A stretch of 64,000 bases of DNA from Anaerobutyricum faecale (GTDB taxonomy: Bacteria > Bacillota > Clostridia > Lachnospirales > Lachnospiraceae). The notes under the pieces were generated by a model that saw only the letters and a list, made by a program, of their open reading frames with translations, did not search any database and was not told the DNA's origin. How positions within the stretch are numbered: position 1 is the stretch's first letter; each line of letters opens with the position of its first letter. The stretch spans positions 1 to 64,000 of the forward strand of contig DWWR01000081.1 in NCBI GenBank assembly GCA_019119645.1, read 5' to 3'. The position numbers were made by a program, and so were the translations under genes. This document shows, piece after piece, positions 7,400 through 16,583 of this stretch.

Positions 7400-10300
7400 T
7401 TATTCTGCAGGATAACCGAACAACTCGCCGTACAATACCGTCATTTCTTCATTTGGTGACTCCGCTGAAACATTTCCAGTATTCTGCAGATTTTCCTTTG
7501 TGATTCCTGCTCTCTCTTTTCCCGCCATTCCACCTGCCAGACAATATTCTCCTGACGGAGAAAATTCAGGTTTCTCTTTTATCTCAGCATAACAATGGAT
7601 ATCCGCATGGTTCATGCAATCGACAAGATCGGCGATGATAAGATCCCCGGCCATACCTCCGGTGTATGTTACAACTGTCTGTCCACCTTCTACATCGCTG
7701 GTTTTTGTACTCACAGTGATATTGCCTTTATTCGTACACTCTTGTATGGCAATATCAGCTACGCCCCTGCCAATGAGCCCTCCGGTGTATGCCATAATCT
7801 CCTCTCCTCCATTGACTTTGACATTGATTTTTCCTTCATTCGTGCATTGCTTGAAATACATATGGCTGTTATCGTTGCAGCCACCGACCATTCCGCCTAC
7901 ATATAAATTCATATCGTCAGTATCCTGCGTCATGGAAAAATCTGCTGTGATATTTACTCTGTTCGTACAGTTGTCAAATATCGCCCAGTTTACCTCTGCC
8001 GCCAGCGCTCCTGCCTGAAGCCACAGCTCCAGTTCTTCATTATCTATGCCCTGTCCTCCCCGCAAGACAATCGTTCCTTCCAAGGTCAAATCAGAAATCG
8101 TCACGGCATTCGTATGGCTGCCCCCTTGCAGAACTCCAAAAAGGCCAATATAATATTCTTCATTCTCCATATACAGCTCTTTCTCTATCGTAAGCCCTGA
8201 TATCGTGTGCCCGTTTCCGTCCAGCGTTCCTGTAAACGGTTCTTCTATCGTGCCGATCGGCGTCCAGTTTTCTCCGCTGATATCTATATCTTTTGTCAAA
8301 ATGTAATCGCCGTCCAGATCATTAGCGATGGCTTTCAGATCTTCTTTCGTGGAGATTGGCTTCGCGTCCGGATTATCCGGGTCATCAGAATCATCCGGGT
8401 CGGTTGGCTCCGTCGGCTCCGTGCTGTCCGTCGGGTCAGTCGGTTCTGTCGGCTCTGTGCTGTCCGTCGGATTGGTCGGTTCTGTCGGCTCTGTGCTGTC
8501 CGTCGGGTCTGTCGGTTCTGTTGGCTCTGTGCTGTCCGTTGAGTCAGTTGGCTCTGTCGGTTGCTCCGGATCTGTACTGTCAGCAGACACCGTCAGACGA
8601 CATGTTGACTGATAACTGCCGCTGCAAACGATGATATCCGCCGCACCTTCCTTTCCTGTGGTGATGTACGCCGTCCGGCCGTCGCTGTCCACAGACGAAA
8701 TCTCTGCCACTTCTGTATCAGAAGATTCCCACTGTAAGTCTGCGTCTTCCACTGTAACCTGACACTCTGCCGTGGTGCCGTCGGTGGTCGTTGCCGTGAC
8801 CGTGGTCGTTCCGGTGCGGACGCCCCGAATCAACCCGCCGTTATATACTTTCACAACGGTTTCGTCCGCAGAGCTCCAGTGAATCCTCTGCATATCGTTG
8901 CCTTCTGTGATATCGGCGTCCAGTATCTGGCTGTCGCCGTAGAAACTGTCCGGTTCGGCGGTAATCTCCAGCTCATCTCCCACATTGACCTCTGTCTCTT
9001 CTCCCGCCGACAGGGTGATGGCCTGCCATCTTCCTTTTAAGGTGAGATGATCAGCAGCGAGCGTCAGTTTGGTCGGTACCTTTTCATCGTCGGAACTATC
9101 TCCGCCCGGTGTGTCAGAATCATCAGGGTTTGGATTGCCGGAATCTCCCGGAGACTGGTTATCACCCGACGTACCGGAGCCGCCGCCCGGATTTCCTCCC
9201 GGCTGGTTCCCGGTATCGCCGCCCGGCTGTGTAACCGCACTGCCGCCGCCAGAGATATTACTGCTGTTGAAGTTCCCGCCGGTATGATTCTGTCCGTTGG
9301 AACTGCCGGTATTACCACTGTTGTTTTTATTGCCGCCAGTGGAACCGCCATTTTGCGGCACAGCCTTTTTCACCATAATCTTACACTTCGCTTTCTTGCC
9401 GTTTGGCAATTGGGCGGTAATGATTGCCTTTCCCTTTTTCCTGGCAGTTACCGTTCCATTCTTGGAGACAGACGCCACCTTTTTCTTAGAGGACTTCCAT
9501 TTGATTTTCGCTGTGGAACCTTTCGGCTTCAATTTCGTTTTTAAGCGAAGGGTCTCGCCTGCGTGCAGAGTTACTTTCTTTTTATTAAGACTGATTTTCT
9601 TCGCCTTTAATTCTTTAACCTTAATCTTCCAGGTTACCTTTTTACCGTTAGCGATTCGGGCAGTAATCTTAGTCTTCCCTTTTTTCTTCGGGGTTACTTT
9701 GCCATCCGGAGAGACTGTCGCTACCTTTGGCTTGCTGGAAGTCCAGGTGATTTTTTCGTTCGCGTTGGACGGCGTCAACTTTACTTTCAATTTCAACGCT
9801 TTCCCTGTTGTGGCTGCAGTAATATTTTTTGTTTTTTTCGTCTTTTTAATGGTCTTCGCTGTTCTGACTACCTGCTCTACATTTCCTCCTGCGGCAGATG
9901 ACGCTCCGTTACTGGAATTTCCCTGTGCCCCGGAACCGGAAGCCGCCGTCACCGTCACCTTACAGCTGGAAAATGTCTGTCCGTAAGAAGATTTTATGGA
10001 TAAAGTTACCGTACCCGGTCTTTTTCCAGTCAGCACGCCGTTTGTGGTGATTGACGCCACAGACGGATCGCTGCTTGCAAATGTAATGACTTCTCCCGCT
10101 AAAACAGGATTCTTCCGATAGGGGATCGTCAGCGTCTCCCCCACCGATACCGTGTAGGATGGCTTTGGAGTGGTGAGATATCTTATATACTCCATGTGGA
10201 AATCATACCCCATAGCGTTATTCCACTGTTCCAGCCGACGATAGATATCTGAATATTGTTCTACATAATATACCGTATCGTCCGCATTGATAAATTTGAG

Positions 10301-12643
10301 AGGGTCCGGATCAACCTTCACTATACTGTATGGCAGTACAAGTATTTTTAAATTCTTACATTCGGCGACTGCCGATGCTTCCAGCCAGCCGACCGTATCC
10401 GGAAGTTCCAGCTCTTCAAATCCGCAGTCATAAAATGCCCAATAGCGAATCCTTTGTACATTTTGGGGCCAGAGAATCGTCTTCAGGCTGGTACATTTAT
10501 AACAGAATCCTTCCGGAATATTTGCCAGCAATATTTTTGATAAATCAATTTTTCTTAAAGAAAAACAGTAAGCAAAGGCAAAACCTCTTATTCTTGTAAC
10601 TTCTGTCTCTGATTGTTTTAAAGCCACCTCCTCCAATGAACTGCAATATCCAAAGGCATACTCCCCAATCTGCGCTACATTTTCCAGATTAATTTTCTTC
10701 ATCGCCGTACATTGATAAAAGGCATAATCTTTTATTTCTTTGACCGAAGCTGGAAGGACAATCTCCTGTACAGTTGTATTCTTACCACTCTGCCCAGTGA
10801 ATTTCTCCACTTTTGTAACCGGATACATTGTCTCTATCGTATCCGTTCTGGAATTGGAAATGTATGACGGAATCTCCACCTTTGACGCTGTACCTGTATA
10901 TCCTGTGATAATGGCCTCATTATTTTCATCCACGCGGAAAATCAGTCCGTTTTCTGAAATTCCTCCCAACGTAACATGAACAGTCATAACATCCCTTGAT
11001 CTGATATCTCCGGCAATGCCTTCAATCTGAACCGTTCCGTGAGATATGGCAGTAAGCTTATTTCCCTCAATGCGGACAATATTATTCTCCTTCACCATAT
11101 CATAGCTGTCCTCATCCCCGGAATCATCATTCTCCGTAACAATCCCATAATCCACATAATTATCTTTCGCATCTGCCGGAATCACTTCCAGATCCAAGGT
11201 ATACGTCTCGCCCGGGTCTAACTCCACTTCGTACTCCGGGAATACGGCGCCGCTCACCTTACGATTCTCCGGCTTCAACCCTTCCATATACATACAGATC
11301 GCATTTTTCCAGACGCTGAGCTGATCCTGATACGATTTTACCTGATCGGCATACTGTTTATAGTCGTCGCCTCCGGAAAAGCTTTGCAGGAAACCGTGAA
11401 GTCCTGAATTATATGTCACTTTGGCAAAGAGCAGGGAAGCCTGACAATCGGCGTCCAACAGAATCGTGAAAAAATCCCATCCGGCATTAAACACGCCGGC
11501 AAGCTTTTCACTCTCTTCTGTTACTTCTCCACAACTCTGACTATATTCCAGTCCCAGATAATACACCGTATCTCTTGCCACTTTTTCCAGTTCCCATATG
11601 GCCGCCAGCTTCGCGTAGGCATCGCTGATCGCATCCGGACTGAACACCTGTTCCAAAACAAAACCTTCAATGTTAAGAGCAAGTCCTATGACGCTCAACT
11701 CCGGAAACATCACACACAATCCTTCCCAGAGTACATCAAGAGAATTTTGCATAATGCGGCTCATGGCCATCTCTCCCGTTTGCAGTCCCACTACAATATT
11801 GATGGCATTATCCGGATTTTCCTGCTGTTCCCGATAAACCGCAACTATCTTATCCAGCGCTGTTTTCAGATGCTCATTATTGGTACGCTCTTTCATTTCT
11901 TCAAGAAAGTCAACGATTTCTTCCTGTAAAGATAATATTTTCTGTAAACTTTCTGCATACTGAACAACTTCAAGAGCGTCTGTCGCATAATCAAAAATCT
12001 TATACAGTACTGCTTCTGCATTCTGCAGCCCCCGCAATCCTTTCAGCGCATTAAGGTAGTCTGTATCAGAAATATCATTTTTACCCAGTTCTTGCAGTTC
12101 TTCCAGCGCGTCTGTCTCTGCGCCAACGGCTGTTCCCAGCAAATTTTTTGCAATATTGATCGTCTCTCTGTCAACTTCCTGCTCGCTGCTGTCCCAAAAG
12201 CTCTGATCGTTCATCTGCTCAAACAGAAGAGACATCAATGCCGCCTCATAATAATATTCCGGATGTGAACGAAAATTTTCATTATTGGCAAAATTGATGA
12301 CGGACATCAGGCTTGTGTATCCCAATCGCGACCTCGCTTCCTCTATAAGATAAGAAGCCGGATACTTTTTATTCAGATTTCTCCTATATTCATCCGCATC
12401 TGACTCACCGATAAAATATTCATCATATTTCTGTAATCCGAGAATCCTGTCCGCCCGCCTCATAATCGCAGGACGAGTAACACTGTCCTCGTTGTCAGCT
12501 GTATCTCCCCCATTACCCGCTGCCTGCATACCACCCCCGGCCATCGCTTCGACAGCTGTATGCGCCCGGGCAGAAATTTCCGGAGTAATCGCGGTATTCA
12601 GAATCAAAATTGATATCAGAATAAAACATAATACTCTTTTCAT
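7400..12643 (-). CDS. Giant secreted Ig-like (Big_2) and LRR surface protein
   Basis: The 1747-residue protein starts at the ATG at 12643, giving a signal peptide (MKRVLCFILISILILNTAI) preceded by a ggagagagg site; an upstream in-frame extension is discarded. After the signal there is a helix-rich domain of about 450 residues, a first Ig-like segment, BspA-type leucine-rich repeats (for example IPSYIS, IVLPASVKEIKDYAFYQC) and several Big_2 domains, recognised by pairs such as ITWTSSKPKVATV and SPDGKVTPKKKGKTKITA. A Gly/Asn/Ser/Pro linker, another Big_2 unit and a Thr-Glu-Pro-Asp repeat follow. The C-terminal 330 residues have GLUG-like beta-helix repeats (GTLDGNGHTISGLTI, YTGGLIGRG). There is no LPxTG or SLH anchor; it ends GELFGYPAE. 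A role in adhesion or glycan contact is an inference. Confidence 0.88.
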   Translation of the reverse strand: MKRVLCFILISILILNTAITPEISARAHTAVEAMAGGGMQAAGNGGDTADNEDSVTRPAIMRRADRILGLQKYDEYFIGESDADEYRRNLNKKYPASYLIEEARSRLGYTSLMSVINFANNENFRSHPEYYYEAALMSLLFEQMNDQSFWDSSEQEVDRETINIAKNLLGTAVGAETDALEELQELGKNDISDTDYLNALKGLRGLQNAEAVLYKIFDYATDALEVVQYAESLQKILSLQEEIVDFLEEMKERTNNEHLKTALDKIVAVYREQQENPDNAINIVVGLQTGEMAMSRIMQNSLDVLWEGLCVMFPELSVIGLALNIEGFVLEQVFSPDAISDAYAKLAAIWELEKVARDTVYYLGLEYSQSCGEVTEESEKLAGVFNAGWDFFTILLDADCQASLLFAKVTYNSGLHGFLQSFSGGDDYKQYADQVKSYQDQLSVWKNAICMYMEGLKPENRKVSGAVFPEYEVELDPGETYTLDLEVIPADAKDNYVDYGIVTENDDSGDEDSYDMVKENNIVRIEGNKLTAISHGTVQIEGIAGDIRSRDVMTVHVTLGGISENGLIFRVDENNEAIITGYTGTASKVEIPSYISNSRTDTIETMYPVTKVEKFTGQSGKNTTVQEIVLPASVKEIKDYAFYQCTAMKKINLENVAQIGEYAFGYCSSLEEVALKQSETEVTRIRGFAFAYCFSLRKIDLSKILLANIPEGFCYKCTSLKTILWPQNVQRIRYWAFYDCGFEELELPDTVGWLEASAVAECKNLKILVLPYSIVKVDPDPLKFINADDTVYYVEQYSDIYRRLEQWNNAMGYDFHMEYIRYLTTPKPSYTVSVGETLTIPYRKNPVLAGEVITFASSDPSVASITTNGVLTGKRPGTVTLSIKSSYGQTFSSCKVTVTAASGSGAQGNSSNGASSAAGGNVEQVVRTAKTIKKTKKTKNITAATTGKALKLKVKLTPSNANEKITWTSSKPKVATVSPDGKVTPKKKGKTKITARIANGKKVTWKIKVKELKAKKISLNKKKVTLHAGETLRLKTKLKPKGSTAKIKWKSSKKKVASVSKNGTVTARKKGKAIITAQLPNGKKAKCKIMVKKAVPQNGGSTGGNKNNSGNTGSSNGQNHTGGNFNSSNISGGGSAVTQPGGDTGNQPGGNPGGGSGTSGDNQSPGDSGNPNPDDSDTPGGDSSDDEKVPTKLTLAADHLTLKGRWQAITLSAGEETEVNVGDELEITAEPDSFYGDSQILDADITEGNDMQRIHWSSADETVVKVYNGGLIRGVRTGTTTVTATTTDGTTAECQVTVEDADLQWESSDTEVAEISSVDSDGRTAYITTGKEGAADIIVCSGSYQSTCRLTVSADSTDPEQPTEPTDSTDSTEPTEPTDPTDSTEPTEPTNPTDSTEPTEPTDPTDSTEPTEPTDPDDSDDPDNPDAKPISTKEDLKAIANDLDGDYILTKDIDISGENWTPIGTIEEPFTGTLDGNGHTISGLTIEKELYMENEEYYIGLFGVLQGGSHTNAVTISDLTLEGTIVLRGGQGIDNEELELWLQAGALAAEVNWAIFDNCTNRVNITADFSMTQDTDDMNLYVGGMVGGCNDNSHMYFKQCTNEGKINVKVNGGEEIMAYTGGLIGRGVADIAIQECTNKGNITVSTKTSDVEGGQTVVTYTGGMAGDLIIADLVDCMNHADIHCYAEIKEKPEFSPSGEYCLAGGMAGKERAGITKENLQNTGNVSAESPNEEMTVLYGELFGYPAE
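8400..8560 (-). repeat. In-gene Thr-Glu-Pro-Asp tandem repeat
   Basis: The coding sequence of the surface protein repeats a unit reading roughly TEPTEPTDPTDS about four to five times. At DNA level the plus strand repeats gtcggctctgtgctgtccgt-like words. Such tracts often act as flexible stalks and can change copy number by slippage. Confidence 0.8.
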
Positions 12644-12713
12644 GTGGCTTCCTCTCTCCTGTTTTTTATAATATTGCCAAATAATTCTTACATATTTATG
12701 GATATTGTAACAT

Positions 12714-12777
12714 AAAAAAACGTGTGCCAAAACTGTTTTCTGTGACGAATCACAGGCTGTTTTTGACACACGTTTTA
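12714..12777 (-). terminator. Terminator of the esterase gene
   Basis: On the minus strand AAAACGTGTGTCAAAAACAG pairs with CTGTTTTGGCACACGTTTT-like sequence around a TCACAG/CTGTGA core, with a T run at the end (plus 12714-12720). It stands between the esterase and the downstream surface-protein gene. Confidence 0.8.
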
Positions 12778-12823
12778 AATATTTTTCACTGTTTCACAAC
12801 CATTCAATGATCGAAAGCGCCGC

Positions 12824-14050
12824 CTACCGGAAGATCAGCTGCGCAAAATCCCGGATGCACTGCCGCCATACGTTCCAGTCGTGGATACCGTGGTAGATGC
12901 GGCGGGTGTGGGTGATGCCATGCTCTTCCAGCATTTTGTCGTCGGCGTCGAAGAAATGCCGGTACGGGTCTTCGTCGCCGATGGCCCGGAAGTAAACCGG
13001 GAAGGTGCGGGCGAAGGCATCGGCGTCTTCCAGAATCCGCAAATGTTCGTTGCTGCCAGGACCGCGGTCCACCATATCAAGCTCGGTGCCCTGCATCATG
13101 TCGGTGACAAAGCCGCTGAAGATGCCCAGAGCACTAAAGTATTCCGGATGGTTGAAGCCGATGATACTGGTCTGGAGAGAGCCCATGGAGAGTCCCGCCA
13201 TGGCACGGCGTTCTTTACTGCCACCGATGCGGAATTTCTGTTCCACAAATGGAATGACGTCTGTAAGGAGCTGCTTCTCCAGCAGCATGAAGTCCACGAT
13301 GCGGCGGCTGTCTTTGGTGACAGTCTGGACCATTCCGTTGCACATGACCACGGCAAAAGGCACGGCTTTCTTCTCCGCAAATAGATTATCGAGAATAAAC
13401 TGTACTTTACCGGCGGTGGTCCAGCTGGTCTCGTTTTCACCGTGGCCGTGCTGGAGATAGAGAACCGGGAAAGTTTTATCCGGCTGTTTCTCGTAATCGG
13501 CCGGCGTGTACACAATACAGCTCTCCCACTCTCCGGTTACCGAAGAATAGAAATATTCCCGGCGGACGCTTCCGTGGGGGACGTCTTTTATGTGCCAGAA
13601 ATCATCTCCTGAGACCTCCGGGCATCCTTCCGCACGCGGATCTGTACTACTGTCTGAACTCCCGCTTTCCGCGTATTCCGCTTTTCTTGTGTGGCTGTCT
13701 TTTCTCTTCTCTCCGGCATAGGCCGTCGCAGGCAGCTCCACATAATTGTACGGCCTGCTGTAGCCGTAGCTGATAGGAAGGAGGGGCGTCAGCACCTCTG
13801 CGCCATCCAATTTAAGCTGTACGTAATGGTGCCCGGTCTGAAACGGCAGCTCCATCTCCCAGACGCCGTCTTCCCTGCGGGTACACGGATATTCCTCGTC
13901 AGATATGACCACGGCAACGGTGCGGGCCTCCGGCGCCGCCAGACGAAGAAATGCCCGGCCGTCCGGACGAATCTCACAGGCAGGCACCTGTCCTTCCCAC
14001 GGAAGGACACGGTCGAAGGCCAGCGCCTGTTCTGCAATGTTATACTTCAT
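12824..14050 (-). CDS. Alpha/beta-hydrolase esterase (CE1/EstD-like)
   Basis: The 408-residue protein has an N-terminal Ig-like (E-set/CBM48-type) domain of about 110 residues, a short charged Ser/Asp-rich linker (about residues 115-150) and an alpha/beta-hydrolase domain like feruloyl or acetyl esterases of the enterochelin-esterase group. The nucleophile serine is in AGLSMGSLQT. VLYLQHGHGENETSW contains the oxyanion region, AIGDEDPY probably supplies the acid and YHGIHDWNVW the histidine. No signal peptide is seen, so it should act in the cytoplasm on imported esterified compounds. It has a GAGAGGTG ribosome site and its own terminator. The substrate cannot be told from sequence. Confidence 0.85.
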   Translation of the reverse strand: MKYNIAEQALAFDRVLPWEGQVPACEIRPDGRAFLRLAAPEARTVAVVISDEEYPCTRREDGVWEMELPFQTGHHYVQLKLDGAEVLTPLLPISYGYSRPYNYVELPATAYAGEKRKDSHTRKAEYAESGSSDSSTDPRAEGCPEVSGDDFWHIKDVPHGSVRREYFYSSVTGEWESCIVYTPADYEKQPDKTFPVLYLQHGHGENETSWTTAGKVQFILDNLFAEKKAVPFAVVMCNGMVQTVTKDSRRIVDFMLLEKQLLTDVIPFVEQKFRIGGSKERRAMAGLSMGSLQTSIIGFNHPEYFSALGIFSGFVTDMMQGTELDMVDRGPGSNEHLRILEDADAFARTFPVYFRAIGDEDPYRHFFDADDKMLEEHGITHTRRIYHGIHDWNVWRQCIRDFAQLIFR

Positions 14051-14165
14051 ATATTTTCACCTCTCTGACAGATTTGCCGCCAGCAAGGCAGCATCTGCCG
14101 CTGCGCCCTGAAAATATCTGCCAGAGCAGTTTCATTCAGAATGCTGTTTAAACTGGCATGTTTCT

Positions 14166-15617
14166 TTATTTCAGTGCTGCCAGGGCCTTTGTCACCAATT
14201 CCCAGGTACGCTGTACGGAGGAAATGCTCAGTACCTCGTTGACAGTGTGGATACCTTCCATCTGCGGTCCGAGAGATACGGCGTCGATGTCACCCATCTT
14301 AGAAGCGAAGAGGCCGCATTCCAGGCCGGCATGGATGCCTTCCACCACAGGATCTTTGCCATAAAGTTCGCGGTAAGTGTCCACCAGAACGTCACGGAGA
14401 CGGGAATCTGCACGGTACTCCCATCCCGGATACGGGCCGGTGATTTCTGTGGAACCACCCAAAAGAACGGCGAGAGCGTTCATCTTATCAATGAGGAACT
14501 GTTTCTCATGCTCGCTGGCGCTGCGCACTGCGTAAGATAAATCTACAGAATCCTCGTTGGTGCGAAGGATTCCCAGATTCAGAGAAGTCTGAACCAGACC
14601 TTCAATCTCCGGATTCATTCTCTGAATTCCTGCCGGCATATGAAGAAGCGCCTGAATCACTGCGGAGGTATCTTTTGCTGTGAGCGCCTGCACATCAGCG
14701 TTCTGTGCCGCACCGTCAGCTTCCACATGAATGGCCGCATTCGGATCTGTCACTTTATATTCTTCCGCCACAATCGCAAATGTTTCCTGAATCTTGTTTT
14801 TTATCTCTTCTGCCTTGTCAGTCGGAACAGCGATCTCCGCCTGACAGGATAATGCGATGGCATTGTCTTTCTCACCGCCATTGACGGAGACGATTCTTAT
14901 ATCGTTCATAACGCCGTAAAGAAGTCTTCCCATGACCACGTTGGCATTGGCACGTCCTTTGTCAATCTCTACGCCGGAATGTCCGCCGGAAAAACCATCG
15001 ATGGAAATATTCATAGCTGTCATGGATACATTTTCTCTCTCATATGGGAAATGACAGGTTACAGTCGCGCCGCCGGCACAACTTACTGTGAAAATGCCCT
15101 CATCCTCAGAGTCCATATTTAAGAACAGACGACCCTTGATGTCAGAAACATCCATGTATGCGGCGCCCAGCATACCGATTTCTTCATCGACTGTGAAGAT
15201 TGCCTCGATCGGAGGATGCGCCATATCCGGATCATCGAGAATAGCCAGGCTGTAAGCCACGGCGATACCGTCGTCGCCGCCCAGAGAGGTGCCTTTGGCG
15301 GAAATCAGATCCCCATTGATCTCCAGATCCAGTCCGTCTTTCTCCATATCTTTCGGACAGTCGGCAGTCTTTACTGCCACCATATCCATATGACCCTGCA
15401 GAATAACTGGTTCTGCATTCTCATAACCCTTAGAACCGTCTTTCCAGATAACTACGTTAAACTTCTCATCCTGACGGCATTTTAAACCTCGCTCTTTTGC
15501 AAAGTTTACCAGATAATTACTGATCTGCTCCACATTTCTTGAACCATGAGGAATGGAACAGATTTCCTCAAAATACTGAAATACCTTTGCAGGTTCCAAT
15601 GCTGATAATACTCCCAT
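14166..15617 (-). CDS. pepD: Aminoacyl-histidine dipeptidase (M20 family)
   Basis: PepD is a zinc dipeptidase of the M20 family that hydrolyses Xaa-His and other dipeptides in the cytoplasm. The 483-residue length matches. Metal-site motifs are visible: VILQGHMDMV, SLGGDDGIAVAY, FTVDEEIGMLGA and LNMDSEDEG. GFSGGHSGVEID marks the lid or dimerisation domain, and the C-terminal IHAGLECGLF carries the last metal ligand region. The ATG follows AGGAGG with a five-base spacer. It is separated by 112 bases from the upstream small membrane-protein gene on the same strand, and may belong to a peptide-use group with the OPT transporter further upstream. Confidence 0.95.
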   Translation of the reverse strand: MGVLSALEPAKVFQYFEEICSIPHGSRNVEQISNYLVNFAKERGLKCRQDEKFNVVIWKDGSKGYENAEPVILQGHMDMVAVKTADCPKDMEKDGLDLEINGDLISAKGTSLGGDDGIAVAYSLAILDDPDMAHPPIEAIFTVDEEIGMLGAAYMDVSDIKGRLFLNMDSEDEGIFTVSCAGGATVTCHFPYERENVSMTAMNISIDGFSGGHSGVEIDKGRANANVVMGRLLYGVMNDIRIVSVNGGEKDNAIALSCQAEIAVPTDKAEEIKNKIQETFAIVAEEYKVTDPNAAIHVEADGAAQNADVQALTAKDTSAVIQALLHMPAGIQRMNPEIEGLVQTSLNLGILRTNEDSVDLSYAVRSASEHEKQFLIDKMNALAVLLGGSTEITGPYPGWEYRADSRLRDVLVDTYRELYGKDPVVEGIHAGLECGLFASKMGDIDAVSLGPQMEGIHTVNEVLSISSVQRTWELVTKALAALK

Positions 15618-15729
15618 AATGTCCTCCTGTATTTGTACAAATATTTATTGTCAATGGGGCGCCTGCCAGATATATTCTCTGCCGGTGCCACATATTGATA
15701 CCTTCTTCATGTATCCCGGATTCCGGCGG

Positions 15730-16083
15730 CTATTTCTTTTTGCCGACAGCCGGGAAATATTCCGCGCCCCGCTTCTCCACCTGTCCTGTCTTTACCATAT
15801 AGGAAAGAAGCTGATCCGCAAAATCTCTGGCATCCTTCACCACCGCCTTGTTGGCAGAAAAAGGCTGCCGGGCTTCCAGCCCTTCACAAAGCTTTGCCGC
15901 CTGTCCCAGAGTGATGGCGCTGTTCTTTTTCAGATATTTCTTTACCCGACCCTGACCTTTGCTGAATAAAAGCTTCATCAGATCGCCGGACTGATTCTTC
16001 TGCCGCACGATGCCCCAGCCATAAATGAGCATGGTCACCAGGGCAAAAAAGATAATTCCTAAAATGATCGTACTGATTTTCAT
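15730..16083 (-). CDS. Small membrane-anchored protein, unknown
   Basis: The 117-residue protein has one N-terminal transmembrane helix (ISTIILGIIFFALVTMLIYGW) and a basic soluble part that looks helical (LITLGQAAKLCEGLEARQ-like turn-helix stretches, KYLKKNSAITLGQAAKLCE). The second half may form a small winged-helix-like fold, but I cannot assign it. Its ATG overlaps the stop of the PqqD-like gene by four bases (ATGA), so the two are translationally coupled and very probably act together. No family name is offered. Confidence 0.8.
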   Translation of the reverse strand: MKISTIILGIIFFALVTMLIYGWGIVRQKNQSGDLMKLLFSKGQGRVKKYLKKNSAITLGQAAKLCEGLEARQPFSANKAVVKDARDFADQLLSYMVKTGQVEKRGAEYFPAVGKKK

Positions 16084-16439
16084 TTATCACTGCTCCCGTT
16101 CAGAAAAACCACGTATCCGTTACTTTCCAAAATTTTAAAATAAGATGCCAGACGCTCATAGAGCTGATCAGCTGCACCTTTGTGAGTATTTTTCAGAATC
16201 TGACCAATCTCGTAAATGGTTTTCTTACCATCAATCTGCTGCCAGACGCAGGTGCCATACTTATCCAGCTTGATAAAACTGTACCGGGGACGCTTAAAAA
16301 ACTTCTGGGCAATGGTATTATAAAAACCAGTGTTCTCCACGGTCACCTCCACCAGACCATTCTCATCCAGCTCCCATTTCTTATCGTTGATTTCAGGGAT
16401 TCTGTCCAGATAATTCTCCTGTTTTTTCTTTTTCTTCAT
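16080..16439 (-). CDS. PqqD-like protein
   Basis: The 119-residue product carries a PqqD/RRE-like winged-helix domain: VTVENTGFYNTIAQKFFKRP followed by KLDKYGTCVWQQIDGKKTIYEIGQIL, the typical beta-hairpin and helix order with the D-G-KKT turn. PqqD-like domains bind leader peptides for radical SAM and other RiPP enzymes, but none is encoded here. The start at 16439 follows AAGGAG with a normal spacer; a start 15 bases earlier has none. It overlaps the membrane protein gene by four bases. The Lys-rich N-terminus (MKKKKKQENY) is notable. Its partner and substrate are unknown. Confidence 0.8.
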   Translation of the reverse strand: MKKKKKQENYLDRIPEINDKKWELDENGLVEVTVENTGFYNTIAQKFFKRPRYSFIKLDKYGTCVWQQIDGKKTIYEIGQILKNTHKGAADQLYERLASYFKILESNGYVVFLNGSSDK

Positions 16440-16521
16440 GATACTCCTTCTCATTTTGCCTGAGGCAGATACACAAACGCTCTTTCCTCGTTACATAGCA
16501 CTCTTTTCATATGGAAAAGGA

Positions 16522-16547
16522 CACTGCCGCATTTATCTGCGGCAATG
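16522..16547 (-). terminator. Probable terminator of the OPT gene
   Basis: CACTGCCGCA (16522-16531) pairs with TGCGGCAATG (16538-16547) around a six-base loop. The following T run on the minus strand is short (ccttttcc), so efficiency is uncertain. Confidence 0.6.
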
Positions 16548-16583
16548 CCCCCTTATCATAGTACCTTCTGTTTTATGTGTCAA

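Noticed and set aside
8207..8634. Three overlapping plus-strand frames with repeated Ser-Val-Gly or Cys-Pro-Ser units
   Set aside because: They are produced by the repeated Thr-Glu-Pro coding tract read on the opposite strand.
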